Of a stretch of 64,000 nt of DNA, positions 1 to 11,345 are shown piece after piece. The DNA is from Corythucha ciliata (lineage: Eukaryota > Arthropoda > Insecta > Hemiptera > Tingidae), in the NCBI GenBank assembly GCA_038030265.1, contig CM075942.1:14590029-14654028 (forward strand), in the 5' to 3' direction. The translations under genes and the position numbers were made by a program. Numbering within the stretch: position 1 is the first letter of the stretch; every line of letters begins with the position of its first letter. The notes under the pieces were generated by a model that had not been told where the DNA came from, did no database searches, and saw only the letters and a list, made by a program, of their open reading frames with translations.

Positions 1-1792
1 CTATCACTGAGCCCTTAGAGATAACACCTTTCAGAGATTTCTTTACGCCAGCCTACCAAGAAATCGCCTGGTTCGGATCGCATCACACAACCCCTCTGCA
101 AAAACCTTCCAAGAAAAGCATTGGTCCAACTGACCCAAATCTACAATGCAATCCTTCGCATCACGTATTTTCCCGCCCGTTGGAAGCAAGGTGAGATTAT
201 AATGATCCGAAAACCCAAAAAATCAGCGAACGACCCAACCAGCTATCGACCTATAAGTCTGCTCTCCATCTTTTCGAAAATATTCGAGAGACTCATGCTC
301 CCTAAGTTACTCCCGTCACACACCCCTGTCATACCAAACTTCCAATTCGGATTCCGACACCACCATTCTTGCCAGAAACAACTCCATAGAGTAGTAGAAA
401 ACATCATTGAGACTTACGAAAATCAGCAAGTCTGCCAGGGGCTATTCCTCGATACCCAGCAAGCCTTTGACAGGGTTTGGCACCCTGGACTACTATTCAA
501 ACTCAAACCACTGCTAACCGACACATACTATCGTGTCGTACAATCATTCCTGTCAAATCGAACGTTCTATGTGAAATGTAATGGTGCACAGTCTCCTAGT
601 AGAAACGCCCTTGCATCAGTACCACAAGGAAGTGTATGGGGTCCAATCCTCTACCTGATTTATGTATCTGACATTCCATCAGCCCAAAATACAACCTCGG
701 CAATGTTTGCTGATGATCACGCTGTACTTTCCCGCGACTCGTCAGGCATCGCTGCATCTGAAAAACTACAGCAACACCTTAACGATATAGAACAATGGAC
801 CAAACGATGGAGTATAACCATGAACACAACCAAATCATATACCACCACATTCACTCTCGAAACCAACTATAGAACCAACCCAATAACCATGAACAGCAAC
901 CAAATACCCGAGGCCAAAGTAGTCCGATACCTGGGAATCCACCTAGAACAGCGTCTCACATACAACTTCCATATCGGCGAGCTAGTTAAGAGACTTCGAT
1001 CCAGGATCAATCTCTTGAAACCATTGATATCTAGGACCTCACCACTATCTTTGGACAACAAACGACTGGTTTACCTCACTGTCATCCGTCCTATATATGG
1101 CTCGGCCCTGTCTGGGGCTTGGCGAGTAAATCACAAATAAAACGGGTTCAAACGCAGCAAAACCGTGTCCTCCGCATGATAACCGACGCCCCTTGGTTTG
1201 TACGGAACTGTGTCATCCATCGCGATCTGGAGGTACCCGAAGTGGAAGATGTGATCAAATCAACAATGATTCGCATGCATGACACCATCACATCACACCA
1301 ACCTTCGGCGTTTGAAGAATTATTGTTGTCGTGGGAAAGGACACGATTCCCCCGACGCCTCAAAAGAAAACGCGCTACTGATCTAGTTGAAGACACCTAG
1401 TCAGATCATCTGTGTTAATCTATATAATCTGCGTTTAAGTGCCTATATCTAATAAATTTAATCTACTAAAGTTAAACTAATTTAATGTCCATATCTGTGT
1501 TAATCTATAAAGTATCTAGTCTAAAGTGTGTTAATCTATGTAATCTATAAAAAAAAAAAAAGGAAACCCCTAGTCATTATATCAATGTAATGTACCAAAA
1601 AAAAAAAATTATCTAGCATGTAATTCATAAAAAGAAAAACAACCATTGTACATATAACGAGGGACTGTCATTGGACAGCCACCCTCACACATGTTTCACT
1701 GTACTTGTGTACGAATAAGATAGTCTGAAAATGAACATAACATAAAGTATAATGTAATACAAAAAGTTTAATAAATAAAAAAAAAAAAAAAA

Positions 1793-1829
<37 letters not shown>
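1..1829 (+). mobile_element. Jockey-clade LINE, 3' part (5' end outside window)
   Basis: A non-LTR retrotransposon enters from the left edge and ends in a long A tail (about 1777-1829). It holds the reverse transcriptase domain, a short C-terminal domain and a 3' UTR of about 370 bases. Its protein resembles the better preserved Jockey element at 46.7-51.2 kb in this window along its whole length. It has frameshifts, so it is a dead copy. The 3' UTR contains A-rich stretches at 1550-1610 that could be internal A tracts or secondary damage. Confidence 0.93.
3..1400 (+). pseudogene. Jockey reverse transcriptase (frameshifted)
   Basis: The encoded protein is the C-terminal two thirds of a LINE ORF2. 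RT motifs are visible in order: SYRPISLLS, then QFGFR, then AFDRVWHPGL, then VPQGSVWGPILY, then the catalytic FADD box (MFADDHAVLS, about base 705), then YLGIHL. The main frame runs from about 25 to 1138. The preceding 25 bases are in another frame. A one-base change near 1110 shifts the reading into the frame that ends at 1400, which carries the conserved tail motif APWFVRN..IHRDL. Upstream, KKSPGSDRI matches the start of the RT domain in the second Jockey copy, so the RT itself is nearly complete. The W in PQGSVWGP replaces the usual L. Confidence 0.9.
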
Positions 1830-1831
<2 letters not shown>

Positions 1832-3400
1832 AATCGTACGCCTTCGACCCCGCCCTCAATTCCGAAAACTTGCAAGATCCACCATCTGCGATCATCTTGG
1901 ACCCAACCCCTGAAATTCCAGTCATCGAACACGTATATCGCTATTCCTCAAGCCCCAAATCAATTTAAACCCCCATGGGTAAAGAGATATTTTTACCCGG
2001 TTCAATTCATTACATGAGAGAGGCCGAAAGATTCCCCCTCTCATCTATAATTTTTTATTAACCCTTATACCTATTATCATCTCTTACATTTGATTTTTTC
2101 TTAGTTGCCATTAAAAGTTCTATATCCCACTTTTTCTCACTTTCTCGCTCTTGCTGCTCATCTTTCATCTTTCCGCGTTCTTTATGCGACCACTCTTCCC
2201 CTTTCCTAGATCACCTCAACAATCGGCCTCACCTGCAATACCGCATTACGCAATTTTTTTTATTGTTTTACTAATCCTTTGGCGAGTCCTCCCCTCTCTG
2301 TCATTCTGACTGTTTCAGTTTTCGACCATCATCATTAAGTTTAGGTCAGCTGTCTTCATCTTCATGCTTCGTGGATTTAAAAATAAAAAATAAAAAAAAT
2401 AAAAATAAAAGTAATGTTTAAGCCTTCGTATAAAGAAAAAGAAATTTAAACGTTAATTAGAGATAAATAAACTATTACCAACCTAATTATTGAACTAAAT
2501 TCTTCTTAACTGAAATGAACTATACGTATATTATTATAATTATGACAATGTAAATCCACCAACATCCTAGCCCCTCCAACCACCTCCCACCATCATAATT
2601 CCTTAATCTCTTATTCTCTTTACGACCACCTCGTGCATCAACTCATAATCGTCAACCAGCCCCTCTCGATCACATTGGCCTTCTCTTCTAATTCCTATTT
2701 TCATCTGCTTACTGGCGTGATACAGCCGCCTTCGTCAACGCCATGGACAACAGTCTCACCGAACACCACGCCACCTCAAGCTCAAACTACCACAACCCGG
2801 AGGCAGGAGGGCATGATTCGACCACAACCGAAATTCTTTGGCCAATGAACTGCTAGAAGGATGTATCAAGCGACATACCACTGCCTCTTCAACTTCTTTC
2901 TCTCAACTTCGTTCACAAAACTGCTGAAATTCCAAGAAATATGACAAGTTCCAGCGAGGACACTGGGCTCATGAAGAAGAGGGTAGTGTAACGAGTACAT
3001 CAAGGCCAAGAGGAATATTTAAATCAATCAAATGAAAAACCAAATAAAAGGAGAAACGAATCGGAGGAAATTCATGAGAACGCCTAGTAAGCATTTTCCC
3101 CTCCCTTGCATCGATATCCCCAAGCACGAGGAGGGCATCGAGGAAAAAGGAAAAGAACAAAGAATCCCTGTCCGGCGTTCCCTTCATCAACACCACCAAC
3201 TAGCTATTGCCCCCCCCCCTCCACTGTTAATAGAGAGTCCTCTTCCAGCCCTCCCTTGAATCTAAATAATTTTGAGAAAAGTTGAAAGAATACTGTTTAA
3301 GTACTTAACTAATATAAATACCTATTGGACCCAAAAATCTACCATTTATTCCCCCCCCCCAAATCCCCCTCGTTAACCGACTTTTTCCACCCGTTACAAG
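1830..3400. other. Intergenic, no gene seen
   Basis: This stretch is AT-rich and low in complexity. It contains a (TAAA)-like A-rich tract at about 2378-2412, which may be the tail of an old retroinsertion, and C runs near 3212 and 3351. Short open frames here show no family resemblance. Confidence 0.5.
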
Positions 3401-3404
3401 TGCG

Positions 3405-3620
3405 AAATCAGTAGTGAGAATTTGCTAAAATGCTAAATTGGTTTTTTTGAGTCATGTAACTCTGCGAAGTTGTATTGTTAAGGTGAAGAACTCCGCTAAG
3501 TTGATTTGTTATGAGTGATAAGTGAGAACCCCGCAAAATTGATTACTTATGTAAGAAACCCAAGTGCGTTTGTTTTTCAATAAGACAGCCCGGAAAATTG
3601 GTAAATTGGATGAGGTTTGA
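3405..3620. repeat. Degenerate ~30-bp-period array (family F)
   Basis: Successive degenerate units recur with spacings of about 31, 38, 30 and 29 bases. Each contains a core like CTCCGCTAAGTTGATT or CCCGCAAAATTGATT followed by a GTGAGAA or GTAAGAA stretch. The unit length matches the other arrays in the window, but the sequence differs. Confidence 0.5.
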
Positions 3621-4043
3621 AGGAAAAACATGTTTGTTTTCCGTTAAAAAAAAATAAATTACTTTAAATGACTTGACTGACAATGACATAACAACTATGC
3701 CGTTTGTTAATTCATTTTTTGTTAGTTTTGACAGCGACGGAAAAATTCGGCTGAGAGTGGAGATCGGGAGCACCTCGAAGGGCCTGATTCTTCGGATCTT
3801 GATTTATAGGATTCTCCTAGTCGAGAAATCCCTTGGTAATAAGTTTTGTCCCTCTTGGGTTCAGATACGGTCTGATTTGTCCCTCGGGCAGTTCCCAGTA
3901 GAGCAATGCTCCAGTTAATTCATTCCCGTTAGTGTCTTCAACTTGGCTGTTCAAAGGCCAGACGGTGGACCTTGAGTTTGTTGGGGGGGGGGGTGGCTTA
4001 ACAACTTGATCAAGTTTATCTCTTGTATGTTAGTGAAATTTTG
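3621..4043. other. Intergenic, no gene seen
   Basis: Unique-looking sequence with one run of ten G near 3982. No coding, RNA or repeat signal is visible. Confidence 0.4.
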
Positions 4044-4565
4044 AATGAAGTAAAAACATGCACTTCTTTATTAGCGTACGACGGTTGCTAGGGTGTGGAA
4101 CAGATGTTTGGTGAAATTTCAAAAAGACGAGAACGATTTCTTTTTTCGTCTTTCAAAATCTCAGATTTTGTATGAAGTAAAAACATGAACGTATACATTT
4201 ACGTCAGACGTTTGCTAGTGTACGAAACAGATGGTTGGTGAAATTTCAAAAAGACGTGAACGTTTTTTTTTTTTTACGCCTTTCGAAATCTCTCTAATAG
4301 TGAGATTTCGTATGAAGTAAAAACATGAACGTCTACATTAACGTCAGACGGTCGCTAGGGTGTGGAACAAATGATTGGTGAAATTTCAAAAAGACGTGAA
4401 CGTTTATCTTTTTTACGTCTTTCAAAATCTCAGAATTTGTATGAAGTAAAAACATAAACGTCTACATTAACGTCAGACGGTCGCTAGGGTACGAAACAGA
4501 TGATTGGTGAAATTTCAAAAAGACGTGAACGTTTTTCTATTTTACGTCTTTCAAAATCTCTCTAA
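4044..4565. repeat. ~128-bp tandem repeat, four copies
   Basis: Four head-to-tail copies start near 4044, 4171, 4311 and 4440. Each opens with TATGAAGTAAAAACATGAAC, continues with ACGTCAGACGGTCGCTAGGG and TTGGTGAAATTTCAAAAAG, and closes with an imperfect hairpin in which AAAGACGT is answered by ACGTCTTT. The third unit start is delayed by a small insertion. The array ends at the polyadenylation signal of the minus-strand UGT gene, so it lies directly at that gene's 3' end. Confidence 0.85.
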
Positions 4566-4567
4566 TA

Positions 4568-4573
4568 TTTATT
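4568..4573 (-). terminator. Polyadenylation signal AATAAA of the first UGT
   Basis: On the minus strand AATAAA lies about 33 bases beyond the stop codon at 4606, implying a very short 3' UTR. The tandem repeat begins immediately after. Confidence 0.65.
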
Positions 4574-4605
4574 ACAGAACACCTCTTTTTGTGATAATTT
4601 ACGCT

Positions 4606-6572
4606 TCATTGCGTTTTACTCTTACGTCTAACACTTGCACGCAATCGATTTTGCGAAATTCGTATCGCATAATGCGCTCCAAATACCAGTAACTTCAATA
4701 AAACGCCTCCCACAACGAATGAAGCAATCAACAGAAAGGCCCACACGTCCAAGCCGTGTAATTTATAAAAAGGAAGACGGGCACCTTTTGGCTGAAGCGT
4801 TGTTCCATGCTCAATGACGTGTTCGATCCAATGAACAGCTTCGTCGAGAGGTTTTCTCGAGTGATGTTTTAAAAGTTTCGATCGTCTGGACAGCTCGTGC
4901 TTCAATCTGAAAAGTGATTGTCTCTTCGTTAAATTCAATTTGAAACGTGGAGTCTCAGTGTTACTTTTTGTTGTCGATTGTATGATTTAAGGCTTTCAAA
5001 ATAGACTGTTCGGTCAATGACGAGATTTCAAGTTGAACTCCAATTTGGGACGACGTTATGAATTTGGCGTTTTTTCCTTGATCACCGAATAATGGGATGA
5101 CGACGATGGGTACCTGGTGGTAAACGGTTTCAAATAAACTGAGGAGGCCACCCTGCGTTATGAAAACTTTGACGTTTTTGTGAGCTGAAAAACATGTCTG
5201 TATATAACTTAAATGAGTAAAACGCGGCTGTTTTAATCGAAAACTACCCAAAACGTCCGATTGAGGAAACCAGGGTGATAATTTTACGTTGGCAGGTACC
5301 TCTGGCCACGGCTCCCCCTCCCATTTCCACAGGACGCGTTGTTTCAATTTTCGAAATGCGTCGGCAAACTCATCCCTCGTTTCATTCGAAAATATTTTCG
5401 ACATCATGGTAGTTGATCCCAGACTAAAATATACAACTCCGTGTGGGGAGTCTTCGATGAATTGTTCCAAATCCTGCGGTAATCAACTCTTAGTTGGAGG
5501 ACAGACAAATTTAATTGTGGAGGGGGGGGTATATACCTTGTCTAACTGTGTTGTTGCAGTAAGAGCGATGCCTCCTATTTGTTTCATATGAGGAGGTGCT
5601 GGAAACGGGTAGCCTACCGCGTGATGAGTATGAGACAAAAGTAGCGCTTGATCCGAAATCAGATCCACCAGTAAAGGTCTTTCGCCTTCGAATTGGAACA
5701 CTCGGTCAACTCTCTTTTGCATTTCGTACAAATTGTAGTAAGACATCAAAGTGGACAGCGTCAGTGTATAGAAAGCTTGAACCCTTTCAAAAAAATTCAT
5801 ATCATCCGATAGACGACTAAAGAAATTCATCATAAACGACGGATTGTCGGGCACTCCGGCCAATTCGTTCACCCACGAATTGTCGCCGAAGGTGAGAATT
5901 GAAATGCCCAGCGCTTTGAATTTATACTGAAAGGCGGCGGCGTGCTCTTGACAGAACAGACCGTGAATGACGACGTCGTAAGTGTCGTTGGAGTGAACCA
6001 GTTTTTGAACTTGGTCGACTTTGAAAGTTTCGTCGAAGATGATTTCACTTATCCTCCTTAGCAAGAGCATTTGTCGCCACGTAGAGGGTGATTTGTACTT
6101 GAAGAAACCGACCTGACCTGTCAAAAAAATGTATCATTCAATATATCAAGCCGTCCGACTTGTTCAACGGGGTATTGCGATTCAGTTTGGCCAAGGTCAC
6201 GTCGTGAAAATTAATGAAAACGGACTGCGGGATTAGTGCCACCTTTTGATTCTTGGTCATTTAATAAAAAACCTTAAAACGCATGACAAAAGCGAACGCA
6301 TTACTTCAATTTTTTTGGTGCATTTTACTGATAACGTTCATATCGATGAGAATCTTCGTCGAAACGTGAACCAAGTTCGCCGGTGGCTCGTCCACAGCAA
6401 ACGGCGACACGTAGGTGACGCCGTGTCCTCGGTTGGCCAGCTCGGTGACGATGGGCTGAAATATTTTGTGGTGACTCTTCAACGGGAATGGGAAATAGGC
6501 GAGAATTCTTGCGCTGTTCGCTCGGCCGACAACGACGGCAGCGAAGATGCAAATTGTCGTTAACGACGCCAT
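4606..6572 (-). CDS. UDP-glycosyltransferase, five exons, complete
   Basis: Family 1 UGT: transfers a sugar from a UDP-sugar to small lipophilic acceptors (xenobiotics, endogenous compounds) in the ER lumen. I read five exons on the minus strand: 6572-6329, 6117-5537, 5473-5248, 5184-4965 and 4906-4606. All introns are GT-AG, of 211, 63, 63 and 58 bases. The exons sum to 1572 nt, giving 523 aa, the usual family length. The product has a signal peptide (about residues 1-20), the N-terminal SHH with the likely catalytic His, YFSLGS, WFPQSD, the UDP-sugar signature region ending PLFGDQ, one membrane helix near LDVWAFLL, and a basic cytosolic tail. Intron 3 has no stop and keeps frame, so naive translation reads through it. 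The signature reads FITQGG instead of the common FITHGG. Whether the enzyme is active is open. Confidence 0.93.
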
Positions 6573-6691
6573 TGGCTTCGTATGTATCGTGGCGGTTGGG
6601 ATCAATAAGTGGCGATTTGAAGGCCCTGTCCGTTGGTTTTCTTCCTATTCAATCAACGTTTGGCATATTACGTTAACTAATGTTTACTTCC

Positions 6692-6701
6692 TATATATAT
6701 A
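6692..6701 (-). promoter_or_regulatory. Candidate TATA box of the first UGT
   Basis: TATATATATA on the minus strand lies about 120 bases upstream of the UGT start codon at 6572. Transcription would start near 6665, giving a 5' UTR of about 95 bases. The assignment rests on position and composition only. Confidence 0.4.
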
Positions 6702-6900
6702 GTGGTAATTATTCGGTTAATTGCAAGTTTCACTTTTATCTGGGAAGTTTTTAAAGTCATTAAAATATCATAGAGGAATAAGTGCGACGTGTCTAAAATT
6801 CTGAGATACTTGGCTACCAATGACAATGAGAAACTTGCATGGGTCTGAAATAGCGATAAATATTGATTTTTTTCGTTTCTTCGAACCCAAAAATGTAATA

Positions 6901-7248
6901 TAAAACGCTGCGAATTATCGAACAATGCCTTATTATTTCGACTGTGGGTTTATTATTCATGGATGTAGTCAAATCCGGCTTGAAATTACATGAAAATCGA
7001 CACCCCACACCCCTATGACCCCAAATCCTTTGAAAATCCCCATTTTGGACCCACTTTTGGCCCATAAAACCCAAGGAGGTTATTTGATCAAACTGATCAG
7101 ATGTTAGGACCAACTAGACCCCAAATGGAGTCTATGTGCGATTATACGCACTTTGAAACGTAAAACTACAAATTTTGAGGGGGGGTCAAAAAAATTTTTT
7201 TGCGATACGATTACAAAGACTTATTATTGAGAAATAATAAGCCAAAAT
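6901..7248. repeat. Dispersed ~350-bp repeat, copy 1
   Basis: The block starting TAAAACGCTGCGAATTATCG and ending AATAATAAGCCAAAAT is repeated nearly identically at 41618-42055. Inside it, CTTATTATTT (6929) is answered by AAATAATAAG (7232), a possible short terminal inverted repeat. The open frames across it are by-products of the repeat and not genes. Confidence 0.85.
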
Positions 7249-7581
7249 GTAATATATAAGTTCAGTGAAAAGTACGATTCAGTAAGGCAGTTTATTAATG
7301 TTGAAGTTATTAGCATTCCTAGCTAATCCTTGCTGATTATAATAAGCTTTCCTTGATAATGGAGTGGATCGTAAAGGCCCAAACCGTAAAAATTTAGGTA
7401 AAATCGACCTCGTGAAATTCCATTTTTAGAGAGCCGAACTCACAAGAGGTTCTTCGAATGAGCCAAACCCGCACATTAGGGTCATCAAATGACCCAAAGT
7501 CTGATGAATCGCTTTGAAAGTAATCAATTTTTCTCGAAATGAGTCGTTTTTCGCAAAATCAACCATTTTCATCAAAATCAG

Positions 7582-7718
7582 GGGGCCTATTCTCTAACTT
7601 CGAAGCAATAGCTTTTTCGCAGTCATATGTTTATTTCATTAATTTTCTTCAAACAAATGATTGAAATAGACACATGGCTGGCGAAGAAAATATTGCTTGT
7701 TGTTAGAGAATAGGCCCC
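7582..7718. mobile_element. MITE-like hairpin, 137 bp
   Basis: The ends GGGGCCTATTCTCTAAC and GTTAGAGAATAGGCCCC are exact inverted complements. The similarity continues inward through CGAAGCAATA and TATTGCTT for about 50 bases, so the element is almost entirely a hairpin. No coding capacity. Confidence 0.8.
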
Positions 7719-7916
7719 AGCTATTATTCTCCAACTACATATTTTTCTTTAATCAAGCATTTTTCTCAAAATGGTAATATTTTCGTGAAATCATCAAATA
7801 CGTTCATCATATAAATAAGATTTTTCTCTTTTTATGAAACCCGGCAATTTAACAAAAACAAACAAAAAACAACCATACATTTTTTCTAATATCAGGAATT
7901 TTACTCAAAATCAACT

Positions 7917-8039
7917 ATAGTTGAACCACATTCTAATGGAACCTAAAAATCAATAAAACCAATTCGTTTTACATATGATTAGGTTCATTTACATCCAGAA
8001 ATTTTGTTTAAAAAATCCATCAGAGTTTGGTTCAACTAC
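7917..8039. mobile_element. MITE-like hairpin, ~123 bp
   Basis: ATAGTTGAACCACATTCT at the left is answered by an imperfect complement ending TTGGTTCAACTAC at the right, about 24 bases per arm. Non-coding. Confidence 0.6.
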
Positions 8040-8066
8040 AATCTTAATCATAATAGGTCTATTTAG

Positions 8067-8327
8067 TAAAAATGGCCAAAATTAAAAAATGGACGAAACC
8101 GCGCCTATCTATTGGTGTCTCCGTAGAGGGAATCCGAAAAGAGAAATGGATTTTCGCTCAACACGAGCAGTTGAAGTGGCTCGTTTGGTGTTTGGTGGCG
8201 TTGACAAGCCCCATAAGGGCATTTTGGCCGAGGCTGGCTGCATTTCTCAAATAAGCACGTTTTTTGAGAGACTCATAAACCGCGTTCGGTGCATATCGAA
8301 ACACTAAAAAAAAAAAAAAAAATGGCA
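8067..8327 (+). mobile_element. Possible A-tailed short retroinsertion
   Basis: A run of about 17 A ends at about 8322 and is followed by AATGGC. AAAATGGC also occurs just upstream near 8070, a possible short target duplication. The body lacks a recognisable LINE domain and I cannot confirm tRNA-type promoter boxes. It could be a SINE, a 5'-truncated LINE tail or chance. Confidence 0.3.
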
Positions 8328-8484
8328 GAGCTGGATACTTATTGGTCGAATCAAGTAATAATTTAAATTTTTGTATGATATACTAGATTTATACATTTAT
8401 ATGGGACAATAGAATCTGGGAGGGAATATCTTTTCCATTAATTCAGCAATTACAGGTCAAATCCTGAGATGTTTATGCTTTTTT

Positions 8485-8630
8485 AAGGTGGGCAACACAC
8501 TAGAGCGACACGATATTGTTTCGACATCGCCGACGCTTATTAACAGCGTCAAGGACAGATAGAAACAACTGGAAATGGGTCAGAGTGATGTAGAAACGAT
8601 ATCGTATCGCCATAGTATGAACACCGCCTA
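8485..8630. mobile_element. MITE-like imperfect hairpin, ~146 bp
   Basis: The left arm (AGGTGGGCAACACAC, then GCGACACGATATTGTTTC) matches the reverse complement of the right arm (GAAACGATATCGTATCGCC, then ACACCGCCT) with scattered mismatches. No coding capacity. Confidence 0.65.
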
Positions 8631-8933
8631 AGTGTTCTTATATCTTACGCTAGTAGAAAAAATTTAATAGAAAAAATATTCATGTTTTGAAGACTCTTGA
8701 GGAACGGGACCTTTCTCACAGCCGATTACTTCAGTAAATGGCGGGCCAACTAAGTCCAATTACCGATATTTCTTGATGGAACGCTTCCAAGCCTGTCTAT
8801 ACGACTGTGTACCACAGACCCTGGCCTAAATAATAATGCTCATTTGATATCCAGGAAAATGAAATGAATTCATGAGGTTTTATGGCGTTGGCAGCTGATA
8901 TGATCTGCTTCAGTTTCTAGAACAAATCCCTAA

Positions 8934-9145
8934 GGGCATTTTCACACTAGGAGAAAAAAGACTGGGCCCCTCTCACACTAGGAGAACAAGGACGCTGACG
9001 CACGCGTCAGCGTCCGACTCTTGCTGTAAATAGAACTCTAAGGGGCCTTTCACATTAGACACGTACGCGAGAGTCGTCTCTCTCCCGAGAAAAAAGACGC
9101 CGACTCGCGTGTCGGCGTCTTTTTTCTCCTAGTGTGAAAATGCCC
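8934..9145. mobile_element. MITE with perfect 29-bp terminal inverted repeats
   Basis: The first 29 bases, starting GGGCATTTTCACACTAGGAG, are the exact reverse complement of the last 29. Two further strong GC-rich hairpins lie inside, at about 8991 (GACGCTGACG with CGTCAGCGTC) and 9096 (GACGCCGAC with GTCGGCGTC). The perfect ends suggest a recent insertion. Confidence 0.9.
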
Positions 9146-9534
9146 CAAGTTCTGTTCCCATGTAATAGTATATTACGATATAAGGCAGGAACGGCAACCG
9201 TTCCGTACAAGGTTGACAGATTTATAGAAATGAGGCTTCCGCCGGAGGCGAATGCCTAATTGCTATCTGGCAACCGAGTCTGGAACGGTTTTTCCGGCCG
9301 TACGTCGTACGCTATTTTCTGGGAAACCTTAATAGTTTAATCTAGTAGATCAAGATTAAAAAATTGAAGTTCTCCTAGAGGGAACAGAGAAAGGTTCCCC
9401 TTCGGTTTTTAGTGTGGTAAATGTGTGGAGGGGCAGGGCTTCCTGTCTGGTACGGGAGGGGAGGTGAGGATGCCGCGCTGCCAGGGGTGTGTTGCCTGGC
9501 GGTCACTGCTGTCCTGCCAACGACATTCAGGATG

Positions 9535-10090
9535 GCGATAGCCAACTGGGTTAGTGCCCAGGCGGCTATACGCTGACAGTGACTGGAGGGACATCAGCAG
9601 AGTAAGCGCATGTTCAAAAGACCGTGCAGGAAGCTTACATGCAAACTGCTCCGACTAATCCGGAGAGACCTTAGAACGGTGGTGTCGGTGGTAGGCCTTA
9701 TCACAGGATACTGCCGGCTCCGTTACTACCTACAAAACATCGGCGTATAACTACGGAGTCTCCATTGTGTAGACTGTGTGGGGAAGAAGGCGAGACTGCC
9801 TCTGTCACTTCGTGTTCGAGTGTGAGACGCTCGTGGGCCGCCGGCTCAGCATACTCGAGGGTGCTCCGACCGGCGAAATTCTAGCCAAGGCGAGGCGACC
9901 TCCTAAACCTTGTCAGAGGGAAGGGGATCCTGGACTGGATCTACAGACCCAGGGGGGGGGGAGGCACAATAACCCACCAAGGATTCCATGCCGGAGGGGG
10001 GCAATCCCCCTACCCTTTGGTGTAGTTTTAAAAAAAGAGGGGGGTGGGTCACGAGTTGGTGAGATGAGGACGACCCATGGTGAGCAAACA
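9535..10090 (+). pseudogene. I/LOA-like LINE fragment (C-terminal region)
   Basis: Degraded coding sequence in several frames. Pieces such as RRDLRTVVSVV, LITGYCRLRYYLQNIGV and LCRLCGEEGETAS, followed in a shifted frame by HFVFECETL, match the zinc-knuckle-like segment that follows RNase H in I-group LINEs. The same arrangement is better preserved at 63.2 kb on the other strand. Stops and frameshifts mark it as dead. G runs at 9950 and 10000-10045 interrupt the tail. Confidence 0.65.
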
Positions 10091-10094
10091 CCAG

Positions 10095-10930
10095 TGGTCA
10101 GTTTATCGTTTCAAGGGCGCGAATAGCTATGAGGCCATTTTCTGGGAAGAGATAGCCACTTTGAAGGCACGAGTCGTCTTGTTATACTCGTCAAGTTAAA
10201 CGTGGACCTCGCCCTCCTGTGATCAGCCTTCAAGCGGTTATTCCTTACCCCCTCCTTGGAACTTCGGCTTGATAATAACACTCATTCTTTGATAAACAGT
10301 GGGACAACCAATTCAGAAACGAAAGTGGAGGGAAGAGAAGTTGCAACTAATCGAATGAGAGAGCACTGGCCGCGGGTTCATGTTCTTCTTGGCGGGCCAT
10401 TTTTAAGGCGTAAATAGCCATTTTTGCAAATGTTTTGGCGCAAATTGTCAGTTTAGACAATTTTAAGGCAATAAGGCTCTTCAAGGCAAAAAACCCAATT
10501 TTGCGGAGTTCCCTCACAGGATAAACAACAATTTCGAAGGTGTTAGCTCACTCAAAAAGCCAACTATGAGGATTTTTGGCTCTTAAAAAAGTCAATTTCA
10601 CGAATTTGGTTTTTTCCCAGCCTGGCTCTTTTATAACCAATTTTGAAGATTTGGCTCTTTAACAAATAATTTCCGTGATTTCGCCTTATTCACAAAAAAA
10701 TTTTGATTCGGCACTTTCAAAAGTCGTTTTCGCGGGAATGATTCATCCAAAAAGCCAATTCGGCTCGATTGCCTCCTTTATAAACCAAATTTCACCGATT
10801 CGGCTCTTTATAAATACAAATTTCGTCGCTTTGCCCTTTTTCAAAGCGATCTCCCTCCCTCAATTGCCAATTTTGCAGCCCAGAAACTATTTTTTGTTTT
10901 GTTTTTTGGTCCTAAACTGGTAGTTAACTT
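10095..10930. repeat. Degenerate ~30-bp-period array (families B and D)
   Basis: Up to about 10480 the units resemble the 23.3-24.3 kb array (GGCGCGAATAG, GCCATTTTTA). From about 10480 they switch to units like CCAATTTTGAAGATTTGGCTCTTT, which are the reverse orientation of the 35.4-36.0 kb array. Units are diverged and about 30 bases long. No coding sequence. Confidence 0.6.
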
Positions 10931-11345
10931 CTGAAACTATCCATTAGGGTTCAGAAACCGATGAATTGGGACAATAAGCTGGTTGGGTAAAATCATGCCG
11001 CGGAATTATGTTTCTGTTCGAGTTTGAGTGATTTAACAAATAATAATAACTGTACGCCATAGAAGCAATGCCAATGCCGTCCCCCAAACAGCTATGAGTA
11101 CGGTCGAACTTGACCTGATTAGCCGTCAATTTTGCATTTACACGCTTCAATTCGGCCTTTAAACGCGAGATCGTCAAACTGCCGGTTCAGCCAAGTAAAA
11201 TGGTCATTCAAGCTTTTAAAATGGGTCATTTCTCTGCCGGGAATTCAAATTGGCAGCCTGAAGCTAATTAGGTCGCTACAGATTTGACAGTTAGGCCAAA
11301 ACATCACGCAAATCGTCCAAAGTGAAACGCTATTGTGAACCGTTA

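Noticed and set aside
6814..7113. 99-aa minus-strand open frame with a near copy at 41586-41834
   Set aside because: The similarity comes from the dispersed ~350-bp repeat; the frame is not otherwise supported and differs in length between copies.
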